A stretch of 64,000 nucleotides of DNA from Paguma larvata (lineage: Eukaryota > Chordata > Mammalia > Carnivora > Viverridae), in contig CM057832.1 in the NCBI GenBank assembly GCA_030068075.1, positions 78,462,502 to 78,526,501 on the forward strand, written 5' to 3'. Made by a program: the position numbers and the translations under genes. Shown here in pieces: positions 47,839-60,866 of this stretch. The notes beneath the pieces are model-generated. The model made no database searches and was not told where the DNA came from. It worked only from the letters and a program-made list of their open reading frames with translations. The first letter of the stretch is position 1. Every line of letters begins with the position of its first letter.

Positions 47839-50800
47839 GTAAGTCGCCTCCCGTTCCCACTGTTACGCCTCATAGGAAGCATGGTGAAAGTGAGTAACTC
47901 AAAGTATACCATATGGCAATGTTATAAAAACTTGAACACGTTTCAAATGCAGATCACTATGTGTCTGCTGGGCCAGTGGTTAGAACCCAAGGAAGTCATC
48001 TGGAGGAGAGGACTGGACGTGTAAGATGTGTGATCACAGGATTAGTGGACATTTGTCACCCCCCTCTGAGGTGTATGCATGTTGATACACTTTCCTTTCC
48101 AGGCTTGTCCTACATCCTTTACATGGTACTTAAAGGAAGAAAGGCACCCTAGAGAGGTTGCTTCTATTTATTAAGCTATTTTTGGTGGCTAAAGTATACT
48201 TTATATATATACATACACACAGGTTTGGATCTTAGCATAGCTCTGCCTGTGCGAAGGCATTTCAGGACAGCTGATGTTCTCTAAACAAAAGTACCTTGTA
48301 TAACCATCTTCATAAACTTTCATCTTGTACCTTAATTTTATGTATGCATTCATTCATCTTTAAAAGTATATGTAGTTATGTATATGTGCATATGGATGTG
48401 CACCACGTAATACATACCTGGTGGTTACACTAAAATTACCTCTTCAGTACTCCCGTGTTCTATGCTGCATTTATTGTGCCCACAACTAGCTATGAAAAGG
48501 TACCCTTATGAAAACAGCAGTGCTCCCCAAATCACAAAGTGGCTTGCATTTAAAAGTAACAGAGGGGTGAAAATGATCTACCATCCCTCCTCACAAAATA
48601 ATGTTCAATTCGTTTCCACCAAATAACACTTGAGGAGGATTCCGGGCAGGCTCAAGCTTTAGGGTCATTGTAAGTCCCATCAGGGAAACTTGGTTCTAAT
48701 CGATTACACTTTCGAAGCCTGCAATTCCAAGTAGCAAAAGATTGTCTTTGGCTGGATGAGTTTCCAAAAGCTCAGTGTGATGTGATTCAGCTTCTCCAAG
48801 TGGCTGTTCTCCTGTGTTCTTTTCTCTGCATCTGTCCAGGATGGGTTTTCTTTGCCAGAGCAACCTTCCTCCCAGAACTGGGACATCCGTCCCATCTCTG
48901 TTTCTTATACTTCTCTTTTCTGGTTCCACCTTTTAGGTGCTACTCCTGTCTAAGCAGCCAGGTTTCACACTTTTATCTTTTTCACAGAAGAGTCTGGAAT
49001 TATACATTTTCGGCTAGGCCTGAAGTCCAAACTGTGTTAGGAAACTGTCTTCTATCTAAGAATCCCCAACTGTCTTTTCGGAAAGAGAAAACAGTATTAT
49101 CCCAAGATCAACATCAACATCTTTTGGAAAAAGAAAAGAGTAGAAAAGAATTTAAATCAATCCAGAAACCCGTGGAGATCAAATGTAACAAAGCAGTAGA
49201 ACCAGCGGGTAGTAGGTTTCGTAATACTAAAACTGAATTGTGTTACGATAGTCGACTGGAAGGGCAAATGTTGTCTCATTTGCAGTATCTATTTAGATTT
49301 TGATAGGCTAAAGTGTTACCTTTTATACACCATAAGGTTAAAAATGAGCACCTAAATGGGAGTGGCCCGAAATATGCAGGATGGGAGCATGACAGACAAA
49401 GAGCAAATTCAGAGTGAGATTCAGTGCTCAGTAATGAGGCAAAATCTGTCCAGACAAGCAAAGCGTGTCATTGTGCCAGGACCCGGTAGTTAGTCAGTAC
49501 TTAGGAGGAGAGCTAGGTGTGTGGTTGTATGAGGTATAAACTCAGCTAAGGGGGTGCCAGGGGGAGTTAAAACCCAGCCAAGGCTCTGTTTGCTGAGCTC
49601 TGCACCTGACAGGCTGCCTTTTTTCTAACTGGTCATCCTAGAGGGAACACCTTTTTGTAATTTATGTGCCTAGAAGAGCACCTTTTTCGAAAGCTCACAG
49701 AGTTGCTGTGTGTGCGGATGGCCCTGCAGGGAAGGCCCAGAGGGGCTCCTGTATGGTGACCTGGCCTCAATGAGGAGCGGAACCCAGCAGCATGGAGTCA
49801 AAGAACAGACCAAGGCCGGTCATGGTGTCAGGCATGCTGGAGGAGCCAGGACCCCCCGCATGTGCCTCACGCCCTTCACACAGACAGTGGACCCTTGCTA
49901 GATCACCAAGGCAGGCAGCAGCACACAGAAACACTGACAAGTAGGGACCCAGTCAAGGGTCTAGGGTAAAAAGGGAGGGGAGAAGCATGAACCAGGTACC
50001 AAGCTGAGGACAAGGTCAGAGAAACAGGCTAGAGACTCCTGAACTGCTTCAAGTCCACACACAAGATTAGGTCTGTGGGAGGGGATGAGACCCCAAAGTG
50101 GGTTAAGTGGCAGTAAGCTAGAATGAGGTGGGGGGACTGGGGGAGCCAGATACTCATTGGAATTATAGTTTATCCACATAATTTTCCTCCCTCCCTTCTT
50201 TGGGGACTGTATTTGAGGTTTTGTAGAAACCCCATAGGCTCTTTCCTTTAAATGGGAAAAGGAAGTTAAAGACACACAGGGAAGATCCCTGAGGTCACAG
50301 GACACGAAGACACTCTGGGTCAGGGATCTCCCCACAAGCTATAGCGAAAGATGCTACGAGTTAGCTCTTATACCAGCTCTGTCCCCAAACTTAATCGCGA
50401 GGGTGTGATCAACTTGTCCCAGCTTCCCAACACTTAGATTTATCATTGAAAGTCCCGTGTCCCCGGGTCACCATAGTCCCAGGCAAACCATGAATGCAGG
50501 TCACCCTCCAAGTAAGTGACTCATGAATCATTAGGTCTACTTCTCTTTTTACTGCATATACCCCACAAAGCACGAAGGAGCAGAAAGGTGTTTAGAGCTT
50601 AAGGAGTGACCCAGTGCTCCCCGAAGGAGAGAAGGAGCTTGAGGCTTCAATTCAGTTAGCAGCCAAGTGCCCCTTGAGAACACAGAAGCCTCCAGAACAG
50701 GACTAATAGGGGGGAGGTTGACCTGGTTATAACAGGAAACAGAAGAAGTAAGAATACAAACCTTTAATGCAGTCCATCCTGGGTCAGCTCTTCAGCACAG

Positions 50801-50893
50801 CAACTCTACTTTCTAATGTGGTCACTGGTTTTTTTTTTTTCTTTATATCATAATTAGCAGTAATATAGTTCTTCCTATTAAAAATACAACTTT

Positions 50894-51101
50894 GGGGTGC
50901 CTGAGTGACTCAGTCAGTTAAGCGTCCGACTTCAGCTCAGGCCGTGATCTCATGGTTCATGGGTTCAAGCCCCACATAGGGCTCTATGCTGACAGCCTGG
51001 AGTCTGCTTCAGATTCTGTGTCTCACTCTCTCTCTGCCCCTCCCCCACTCATGCTCTGTCTCTCTCTGTCTCTCAAAAATAAACATTAAAAAAATATTTT
51101 T
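50894..51101 (+). mobile_element. Felid SINE, sense
   Basis: Head 'ggggtgcctgagtgactcag', 'gggttcaagccccacatagg', a deletion in 'gctgacagcctggagtctgc', then CT-rich text and an A-tail. Target duplication 'aaatacaacttt' (50882-50893) and 'aaataaaacttt' (51102-51113), one mismatch. Confidence 0.95.
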
Positions 51102-52399
51102 AAATAAAACTTTGTTCTGTAAGCTCATTTTAAAAACCTTATTTACTTTTTTATTTTTGTCTTCAAAAGTTAAAGAAATCTAAAACACCACGGTGGAACT
51201 CCATTTTGTTCCCCTATTTGGTCTCCTGAAAATTAGACACCAGACCACAATACTCCGGCTGGTCACCCATTGCACCTTGGATGACACCGGGGATGTCTGA
51301 ACGCACTCAGCGTTTTTCTTATCAAAATGCCATTCTTCCTCATCACTTAGGGCTGGCCTGCATACCATAATAGCCTTTCAGCAAGTCTGTTTCTTACTTA
51401 AATGACATCGTCTTGTGAAGGTATTTTCCTTAAATATTAAGTGAATCCTGCTCAGGAGACCTTTAAACCCTTTCTCATCAAAATGCCAGTTATTAATGAT
51501 AGTGTATTGCAAGCACCAGCGTCTTAGATTTTTCTCTGCTCTGTGGCATCCGTTACCTCATCTCTCCCCCGCCCTCCACTCATTCCTGCTGTGAGCAGTC
51601 CTTTCCGAAGTACTATCGCTTGTTACCGAAGGACTTTGTTTTTAAAGGAGCATCCTTTTGGACATGAATAGTTAGTTGACTGCTTTGGAACACTTTTCTG
51701 TCTGCAGTTTCCTGAGCTTCACATGTACCATGCAAAACCTCCAACAGCTGAAGCCTGCCTTTTAGGATACACATATTTCTTGGACTCCTGTTTTACACGA
51801 GTCATGGCTAAGGTCTAGGAAAGCAGCTGTCGACAGTTCATTGAGCTTAAGTCAAGAGGGGCAAACAGAGCGATAAGTAAATAAGTAAACAAATAAATAC
51901 ATGACGTCTGGTAGTAAAAAGAACTGTTAAGAAAGAGAGAGCAGAGGAAGATATAGGACTGTGGACCTGTATACACGTGTCTGCACACAAGCGCATGTGC
52001 ACATGGGGAGGAAGATGGAGACTAGGTGGTCAGGAAGGACCTCTAGGAGGAGGTGACATATAAGCAGTGACCTGAATGAAGTCGGGGAGTCCACTGTGGG
52101 GAGAACATTTTGGGGAGAGCAGAAGTAGGACAAAGGCCCAGACAGTTTAAAAAAGAGCAAGATGTTTATAAAGAGTTGGGTTTTACTCTAACAGAATTTT
52201 GATCTGGCAAATTACAGGATTTCCTTTATGGCTTAAAACGTCACTCCGCTACTGTGTGCAGAGGTAGTTGTGCGATTAAAGGCAGGGAGATGTTTTGCAA
52301 GGCTGTCGCCATAATGCAGGTGGGAGATGACTGGTTTGAAATAGAACAGCAGTGACAGAGGTGGTAAAAAGTGGTTGGATTCAAATATATGCACATATA

Positions 52400-52712
52400 T
52401 TTTCTTAACTGATCTTGTTTTAAATATGTAAAATATGTATAATGTAACATTTACCGTTTAGACCGTTTTTAAGCCTACAGTTCAATGACATTAAGTGCGT
52501 ATGCGTTGTTGTGTAACCATCACCACTCTGCATCCCCAGAACATTTTCATCCTTGCAAACTGAAATTCTGTACCCATCAAATACTAACTCCCCTTTACTC
52601 CCTCCCTCCAGCTCCTGGTCACCACTCTTCCCCTTTATATCTGTATGAATTTGCCTGTTTTAGGTGCCTCATATAAATCCTACAGTATTGGTCCTATGAT
52701 ATATTGTGAAGG
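52400..52712 (-). mobile_element. Old L1 (L1M-type) 3' fragment, antisense
   Basis: 'aacatttaccgtttagaccg', 'ttttaagcctacagttcaat', 'gtgtaaccatcaccactctg', 'actgaaattctgtacccatc' and 'ggtgcctcatataaatccta' match, in order, the common antisense form of an older L1 3' region. Confidence 0.8.
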
Positions 52713-52812
52713 CAGAATTCAAGAGGACTTGCTAATGAATTGAGCATCCAGGGTAAGGAGTAGACACATCAAGGAAGCTGCAGGTCCCTTCTTACCAACA
52801 CTGGTAATTCTT

Positions 52813-53023
52813 TTTTTTTTTTTTTTTTTTTTTTTTGAGAGACATAGAGACAGAGCATGAGGAAGGGAAGGGCAGAGAGAGAGGGAGATACAGAATCCGA
52901 AGCAAGCTCCAGGCTCTGAGCCATCAGCACAGAGCCGGATGTGGGGCTTGACCTCACAGACCGTGAGATCATGACCGGAGCTGAAGTCGGCTGCTTAACC
53001 GACTGAGCCACCCAGGCGCCCCT
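52813..53023 (-). mobile_element. Felid SINE, antisense, with long T-run
   Basis: A T-run of about 26 nt, 'gagagacatagagacagagc', 'caagctccaggctctgagcc', 'gtggggcttgacctcacaga' and 'gccacccaggcgcccc'. Target duplication 'acactggtaattctt' (52798-52812) and 'acactgatgattctt' (53024-53038), two mismatches. Confidence 0.95.
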
Positions 53024-54044
53024 ACACTGATGATTCTTGAAACAAGGGGACTAGTGGGAGCCCTAAGAGAGTAAGCTTTTGCAGAAAAACAAGGGAGTTG
53101 AGGACCAGTCTTTAGGGAATTGAGACAAAGTCCCTATGAGAGAAAGAGGTGATGAGATTCAGTGCACAAATCAAGAGCTCGGCCTTAGGACAAGGACAGT
53201 TTCATCCTGCAAAGCAGGGAGGAGGGCAAAGTATTATGGGGCACAGAGGTGGGTGTGATGGAACATTTTCTGCTGGGGTGGTCAGGTACTTTCTCTGTAG
53301 ATAGTTTCTTTGTCAAGAAGAGCATTAGAGGAGACGATCAGCAGAGTGTGGAAGGGGAGGAGGTGGGGGAGATTAGGGAGAGGAAAGAACTGTCCTTAAC
53401 ATAACGACAGGGAGAGCGACTGGACCAGGGCAATGTGGCTTTACTCTCCAGTACCATGGTCCCACTCGGTATTTGTGGTTGCGAATTTCAAGAGGCATGA
53501 ATCATCTGTGTGTTTTCTTTGCAGCCATGTTCAGCTTGGGGAGTGGAACAGACGTGAAGTTGTGTTAAACACCAGTTGGGATTTTTTTGCCTGGCAAAGA
53601 AATCAGAGGGAAAGAGAGGCAAGGGAGGGAGGCTGTATGTACTCTGTAATCCTTTATACCTGTACCCCAGAAGCGTTACCAGTGTCTGCGGTAAGCCACG
53701 CTGTGGCTGACATTCCCAAGAACAGAAAATCATTCATCTAAAAGATCAGACTGAGGTTCAGGGAAGTGATTAAGAGAATTGTCAAAGGTGACCCACACCT
53801 TTGGTTAACACTTTCAAACACCATGTACTAAGTTTGAACTATTTAAATAAACAAAGTTACATAATCAACATTTCCTCATATTTATTTTATTGCTGCCCAC
53901 ATCATCACGTACACTGAGGCAACTTGGCATATTGCTGGGAACATAGTAGCTGTTCAGGAAATATGTATTAGCTAAAAACCTACCAACGGCCCGCTCCAGA
54001 AAGGAGCATATAAGCGGCCTAATGGGACTTTAAAGTCCCAAGCA

Positions 54045-54275
54045 TATTTTTTTGCACACATTTTTATTGTTGCAAATGTTCACCTTCAAAAAAATTGAAG
54101 TAAAATTGAACAAAACAATTGAACCCCTTAACTATCACCCAGCCTCTACATTTATCAACCCATAGCCAATCTTAGAATCTCTCTCTGTATACCCACCTAC
54201 ATCCTCCTGTGGATAACTGTGAAGGAAATCCAGACAGCATATCATGTCGTCCATAAATGTTCAATATGAAAGCTC
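54045..54275 (-). mobile_element. Old L1/LINE fragment, antisense
   Basis: 'tttttattgttgcaaatgtt', 'ttaactatcacccagcctct', 'tatcaacccatagccaatct' and 'ggaaatccagacagcatatc' then 'catgtcgtccataaatgttc' follow a familiar old mammalian L1 consensus seen antisense. Confidence 0.65.
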
Positions 54276-57200
54276 TTCTCTTAGGCTTTGTTTTGTATCT
54301 GTGAACCCTATGAGGGTTAATGAGTTAACATAGGAGTCAACATATGAAAGGATTTGGGCATGTGGCAGTTCAGAAACACTGTTTCCTTTTTGCCTTCTTG
54401 GTGGTACAGCCGTCCCCCAGCTGGAAACCATGTTCCATGTTTAGAGAGCCTGGCTGTGATGGATTCCAGTCTGAGGCCAGAACCTCATTTGAAGCGTGTC
54501 AAAGTCAAGAGTATTGTTCATCACAATATTTTTACCACACATCAAACCTGGCTCTGCTTGTTAAGAAGAAGCCATCGTATCTCTGTACTTGCTGAAAAGG
54601 TCCAGAGAGAAAAATGAGGCTCCAAATTATGGAACCCCATCAAATCTCTGTTCAATGTTACTTATTAAAGAGTAATTGATTTGAAATCTCGACCTTTGCA
54701 GCAATAACCAGAAAATTCTTTTGGGTTTTTTTCTATATTGTCGAAAATATATTCTACACTCTACTTGTTCCTCCTGCCTGAATAAACAGAGCACAATGGA
54801 AAAAATGTAATCTTTCTTTAGACATTCAAGCTATTCTAGTGTCTTGGAGCAATCATGGAGAATGTCAGTTAGGATTCTTGAATACTGTATTTGGTGGAGG
54901 TGTTAGAACTTGGGCTAAATGTGAATTGGCCCAGAATATATCTTACACTTTAAATTTTATTCTTGTAAGTTACCATTTTATTCAAAAAGGGGATAGAAGG
55001 AAGAGGACAGAAATCTAGTTATCTTTGGGCTCTCTTTGATTAAAATGTTTTCCTTTGCTGTTTGAATTTTATGTTAGGTTTGCCTTAATGCAGAGTTTTA
55101 TTCAGACTGCATATCTAATTATATTGTGAACATCAATTTATGTTGTAGAAATTTCATTATGATGCTAGATATTTCTGATGTTGTCATCTCCATACTATAA
55201 AGTGAAATCTACGTCAGACGAAATCCAGCCTAAGGGGTTATGTCCCCATGGCAGTCGTTAGAGATACATTTATTTTTGCAATATTAATTAATGGGAGTGT
55301 CTGGGTTGGTTTAGATTTCCATAACCAGTACTTTTGCTACTGTCAGAGTTTGCTTGAAAGAGAATTTGGTTCTCCGCATTTTCTTTGCCCCAGAGTAATG
55401 ACTGACATTTGAGTGTAGCCTCATCTGATGAAGATACTAAGAGTACTTTCTCTAAAGCAGCAGATTAAATTGGGCTTGGTATTTCTAAATAAACAAGTAG
55501 CAGAAATGATGGCAGAATTCATAAAGCGTAATCACATTTGGTGTTCGAGGGTATTGCTATTTAGAATTCTCTAAGAAAAATGCATGTTTTATTATGCCAT
55601 CCGTAAGCCAACACACCTATTTACATACGATTGGATGCTTGCTCACCCAAACTAACAAAAATAATAACAATAATGTCTCCAACAGTACAGGATGTCATCC
55701 CTAATAAATTATGCTTTATCATGGAAGGAAATACATCCCCTTTCCACTGAATTATATGACACGTGAGCCACATGAACATGCTAATACACAGATTGTCAAT
55801 ACTGGTGAAGTTGATTGGTTCCAAGAGATTTTATTTTAAAAAGCTCATCTCCATGACATGACACACACTAATTTAAAGCATTTTGTTTCTGTGAAATTTC
55901 CGTAATCGGAAAAAGGTACTCATGACTGACTCGTTTATAGCCTACTTCCTTTACCACCATTTTTTGGTGATAATTCTTAAACATGGCTGTCTGTAGTGGT
56001 TCGCTACTACAGTGACACTGGTCTTCTAGGAGTCATTTAAAAATATCAGGGGGTGTTGGGGTTGACACAATTTCTGGTTCTCCTGAATGGCACGAGAGAG
56101 GAGGGATATTCATATCGTACCTTGTGTAGAGTAATTTCACATGAAGACCTGCCTGGCCCAAATGTCAATCGCTTGCCCTAGGAAACACTACTCCAAATAT
56201 GTTTCCTTGAGTTTTATTTATTTTATTTTTTTATTTTCCAAATCTTTCCAATAGCCTACACCTGATTTATCAAGGCCACACGCTGCCAAGATACTCTGTT
56301 CTAGTCTAAAGACATAGAGAAGAGTCCACGATAATGAGACAGCAGTGAGATTTAAAATCTTTAACAACCTGCGAAGACTTTGGTTTCCTAAAGCAACAGA
56401 ATAGGCTGGATGTCAGGCCTGACACACTCTTGACATCCTAACATCACTTGCCTTTGGGAAGTTCTTCCTTATATCTGACTTCATTTGCTCTGAATCTGTT
56501 CTCTCCTGGGTGAGGACCAAAGTCATTGTCTGAGTTTCAGCTCTTGGCATATGTGAAAACTGCAAAGGGACTCGAGTTGACCTTTCTGCCACAATGGCTA
56601 TAAGGAAGCTGTCTTTCTTTTGAAGAACATACCAACTTGCTTAACAGGCAGAACTGATTCATGAAGTAAATCGAATCAGTATTTTTAATTCAGCAGCACC
56701 ATGGCTTTATATGTTTCAGGCTCAGTGACTCCAGAAATTTGCTTAACGCTGGGAGCTCTCCTGTCCGAGTCCTTGATACTCAGAGAAACCCTACAGTCCA
56801 CAGTTGTTAGCTGATGTTGGGGCGGGGGGAGGGCAGAGGCAGAATTGTGGTTGCTTTACCCATAGACCCCTGGAGAGCCTCCCCACCAGATGTATTACCC
56901 AGGGAATATTTTAATAAATCAAGGTGCTAGTAGAATAAAGAGTAGAAAATTGAATATAAAGAGAACTCTAATTTTTAATTTATAAATTACTGAGAATTTG
57001 GGGGGAAGCAAGGGAGTGGGGCAGTAATATAAACCTTGAGCCAATGAGTAGATTTGTGATATAGAATCTCTTGAAGCAGAGCTTTTAAAAAAATTCACCT
57101 TCCATTTCTAGTATTTATTTCTTATTCCCTGCACTATAGTAGACCCCTTAGATATATTATTTTTCTGTGTTAAATTATGGAGCCATCTTACTCTGGAAAT

Positions 57201-57666
57201 TTATATAGATTATCTCAAGACTGCCATTGACATCCCTAATTGATTACCAGTCTCTCTGACACTCACACTAACAATGTTATGCATAGTAAATGCTCAGTGA
57301 GGAGTTTCTAGTTTGGCATGACAGAAATTGAAGTGATTTGATCCAGTCCTATTATTATAAGAAATGTGTGAATTTACAGCTTCAAAAAAATTCCAAAAAT
57401 ATTTTAGTAATGGCAGCATCATTGAAATAAGCACACAGTATTTCAGGGAGTTGTTCTAAAGGATTGTGGTCATTTATGTATAAATAAATGGCATATCCTA
57501 AATACTACATATATTATTTTATTCTTATGATGTTTGTTAAGTCAGTCTTATTTCTTTGTATTTATACCAAATACAGAGAAGCTAAGCCTGAAGTGGTCAA
57601 CAATAGCACAGAGAGAAAGATGGGCATATGGCCTATGAGTGACATGAGATGTTTTTTGAGAGTTTT

Positions 57667-57695
57667 CCATTTTCCATTTCCATTTCCATTTCCAT
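57667..57695. repeat. (CCATTT)n microsatellite
   Basis: About five CCATTT units (the first with an extra T) before 'agcaggttagc'. A short hexanucleotide repeat. Confidence 0.9.
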
Positions 57696-57844
57696 AGCAG
57701 GTTAGCTATGTACACAGTTAGAGATTAGAGTTGGCAGGAGACCCTTGAGTCCTTACCCATAGCTGGCATTGCAAACCTAGCATAACACTTTTCCTACTGA
57801 GTGTTGATTCAGCTCAGAACCATTTTGCATTCACTAAGACACAG

Positions 57845-58215
57845 GTTCTGCTGCTGTAACAATGGCCCAAAACAATGGATGCCTAGGTGAGACTGGAGTT
57901 TATTCCTTCTGTATATGTTATTCTGAGCAGGAGTCCGGATGTAATGTAGGGGCCTCATAGTGTTGAGGACCCAGGTCCCTTCTTTCTTTTGCTCTTCGCA
58001 ATCCTGTCTTCATGGCCCATGGGAGTTTGCCATCACACCTACATTCTAGCCAGAAAGAATCAGGAAAAAGAAGCGAGGGAAAGTCATATCCTTTCCCTTA
58101 AAAATCCCATTGAGGAATTCAGACACGCCATGTTGGATTACATCTCACATACCAATATTTGGTCACAAGCTGACACCCAGCTAAAAGGGGATTTGAAAAT
58201 GTAGTCTTTATCCTG
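57845..58215 (+). mobile_element. Ancient interspersed repeat, unassigned
   Basis: 'ttctgctgctgtaacaatgg', 'tgagactggagtttattcct', 'ttccctt...ccattgagga' and 'gctgacacccagctaaaagg' resemble the class of old mammalian repeats that begin 'ctgctgtaacaaa'. Comparable to 41170-41560 but more eroded. Confidence 0.4.
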
Positions 58216-59689
58216 GACAATTACATAGGGAGCTCAAATCCCATCACTATGAAGGAAAGGAAGAATAGATATCAGGGTACAGCTAATAGTTTTTGTTGTA
58301 TCTTTTCAGCTTAGCATTCCAGATTGTTAAGAAATGACCAGAGTGGTCGCATGAGATAAAATCTACCGTTTTTGGTATCTACCATTCATAAAAAAAGATG
58401 GCCTTATAGGTTCCAATATGTTCACTGGAGAGCCTTGTCCATAAATAGCTCCTGTAGCTTATGCTTTGTACCGTACCCTTTCATTCTTTACCTGTGAGTT
58501 TTTTAGTAATAGGTGGTTGAAGAGTCTTGCACTGGCTCTGAAAATTATAATTTCCACCTGAAATTGGATTGAGATGAGATGTCTAAAATTATAGAGATTG
58601 TTTTAGGCCATTCTGGTTTAGTGAACTTTTTTAAATTAATCAACTCCAACAGATCCCCTGAGCCTCACAGTAATTGCATATGCCATGCTATGCATATTGC
58701 ATGTGCATTCCATAATGGCTCCTTAATGGAGCCACATATTTTGTTGCACGTCATTGGTAACATTTTAAATCCCAAAATATTAAAAATAAATAAAAAGATT
58801 CTATGTTTCTATCACACTATACTCTTGATTTAAATATTTCAAAGATAAATCCTGGAAAATAATTCTCATGTGACTTACACATGACTATATTCTTGGTAAT
58901 AAGCAGGAAGATGGGATTGGTCAGCCTCTCAACTCCACACATTATAACAGGACTTCAGTCCTGTTGGGAGAAAAGGGGAAGGGGGCTAGCTATCTTAGGA
59001 AATAAGAGCATCCCCTAACTCTGAGGAAGAAATATTTGAGGAGACTAGAAGAGCAGATGAGTTTCTTGTGGGTTTTAAGCCCTCTCATGCCAATTATCCA
59101 ATATGACATTCCTATATTTTAATAACACCTAAGCGATAACTAATAACTTGGCAAGATACAATTGAAGGGCTCTTAAAATGTTTTGAATGCTAGTAAATAT
59201 AAAATTGAGAGTATTTGCTGAAACTGACAGTTTTTAAAAGATTAACTTATGGAGCTTCTCTTAATAAATGGTAAATTGGGTCATTTTGTTTAAGAGACCA
59301 GAATACATGTGTCCTTATTCATCCAACCCTAGTTTTTTGTTTTGTTTTTTTTTAGCTTGTGTTTTTCAGTAAAACCCCAAAGGTAGAGCTATAGACAGTT
59401 GGAATTTCTCTTCTATCTTGCTAAAGGAAAAAAGCTAGGAAGATCTAATATCTTACAAATTTAATGAAACCACAGGCAAATGCTTTGAAAACAAACCTCA
59501 CCTTTCCTCTCTGGATACTCCATATGTAGAACTGTTATTTTCCCTTGTTTCTACCTTGCCTGGTATCTTTTCCCTTCTTCTTTTCATAAACCAAACCCAG
59601 AGTTATTATGACTTCTCCATTCACACAAGTTACATCACTGTAGAAAATAAATTAAGTGTTTAGAAACCACATTAGACCATAGTATTTCA

Positions 59690-60510
59690 AAAAACAAATG
59701 AAAGTAAATAGTTGCAACCATAACTGAGGGCTAATTTCCATAATAAACAAAGGTCATCCACAAATCCAGAAGAAAAATTCTAAAAGAAAATGGGCAAAAT
59801 ATATGAACAGGAAGATCACAGGGAAGAAAGTAAAAATACTCAGCCTCACTAGAAGGTGAAGAAATGAAAATTAAGACAGTGAAATGTTTTTAACCTATCA
59901 GTTGGCAAAAAAAAAGTTTATTAATATCTACTGTCAATAAGTGTATATAGAAATATGCACTAGTGTGTGTACAAATATGGGCAACCTTATTTGGAAGACA
60001 ATTTGGCTGCCCCTGTTAAAATTTAAATGTGCATACCCGTTGGCCATTTATTTTTACTTCTAAGCATTTATCCTATTCATATTTGTTGCAGTATTGTTTA
60101 CAATAATAAAAAATGGAATAACTCAAATATTCATGAATAAGTGACAGATTAAATTATGTGTAAATATATAGTGAAACACTCTGAAGTTACCATGAATCAT
60201 GGACTGGCTCTGTTTGGGCTCATATGCAAAGATATCCAAGGGTATTTTTCTTTTCTTAAGTTAAAAAGCCTGTTGTGAAACAGTACAACTGCGTGCTTAT
60301 GATTACATTTATGTTTATAAAAATTTGAAAGAATATGTATATATGCTTATAAAATACCTGAAAGGACACAGGTGGATAATTATTAGTTGTAGCTTCTAGG
60401 GAGTGAAACCTGAGGTGAGGGAGGTAGGGTGAGAACTGACATGTTCCATTTATACCTTCGAACACTCATCAGTGTTGTTTTTTTACAATGAGCAAATACA
60501 GCTTTTGTAA
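59690..60510 (+). mobile_element. Old L1 (L1ME/L1M-type) 3' end, sense
   Basis: 'actcagcctcactagaaggt', 'acctatcagttggcaaaaaa', 'aaatgtgcatacccgttggc', 'tgcagtattgtttacaataa', 'agatatccaagggtattttt' and 'tttttacaatgagcaaatac' follow the L1 3' end in order. There is no open ORF. The purine tract just downstream probably grew from its A-rich tail. Confidence 0.85.
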
Positions 60511-60512
60511 TG

Positions 60513-60740
60513 GAAGGGAGGGAGGGATTAAAGGAAAGGGAAGGGAGGGGAGGGGAGCAAAGGACATGAAAGAAAGGAAAGGGACAGGGACAAGCACAGG
60601 CACAGGGGAAGGGAAGGGAAGAAGGGAAGGGAAGAAAGGAGAGAGAGAGAGAGAGAGGGAAGGAAAGAAGGAAGGAGGGAGAGAAGGAGGGACCAAGGGA
60701 AAGGGGAAAGGACAGGGGAGAGAAGAAGGGAGGAAGAAAA
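60513..60740. repeat. Purine-rich tract with G-quadruplex motif
   Basis: About 230 nt of nearly pure A/G on the + strand, broken by a few C/T. The run at 60538-60555 has four G-runs of three or four separated by one or two bases, a strong G-quadruplex pattern. The long ORFs across it (such as 60383-60922 on the - strand) are low-complexity artefacts. Confidence 0.93.
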
Positions 60741-60800
60741 CCTTTGGAAGTAGTCAGCCTCTTCATATAATGTATGAGTTCAGAACCTTCCTCCCTCAAG

Positions 60801-60866
60801 TGTGTGTGTGTGTGTGTGTATGTGTGTGTGTGTGTGTACACATATCTATGTATATGTATATATATA
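60801..60866. repeat. (TG)n microsatellite with adjoining (TA)-rich text
   Basis: (TG) from 60801 to 60837 with one TA interruption, then 'catatctatgtatatgtat' and 'atatataa'. Alternating purine-pyrimidine DNA of this kind can form Z-DNA. Confidence 0.93.

Larger units (their letters stand above)
51900..53400 (+). mobile_element. Ancient repeat relic split by later L1 and SINE insertions
   Basis: 'tggtcaggaaggacctctag' with 'gcagtgacctgaatgaag', 'caggtgggagatgactggtt' and 'gtggttggattcaaatata' (to about 52390) read as one old repeat. The text after 52713, 'gaggacttgctaatgaattg', looks like its continuation. An antisense L1M piece (52400-52712) and a felid SINE (52813-53023) therefore seem to have inserted into it, the SINE being youngest. 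The continuation past 53040 is weak. Confidence 0.5.
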
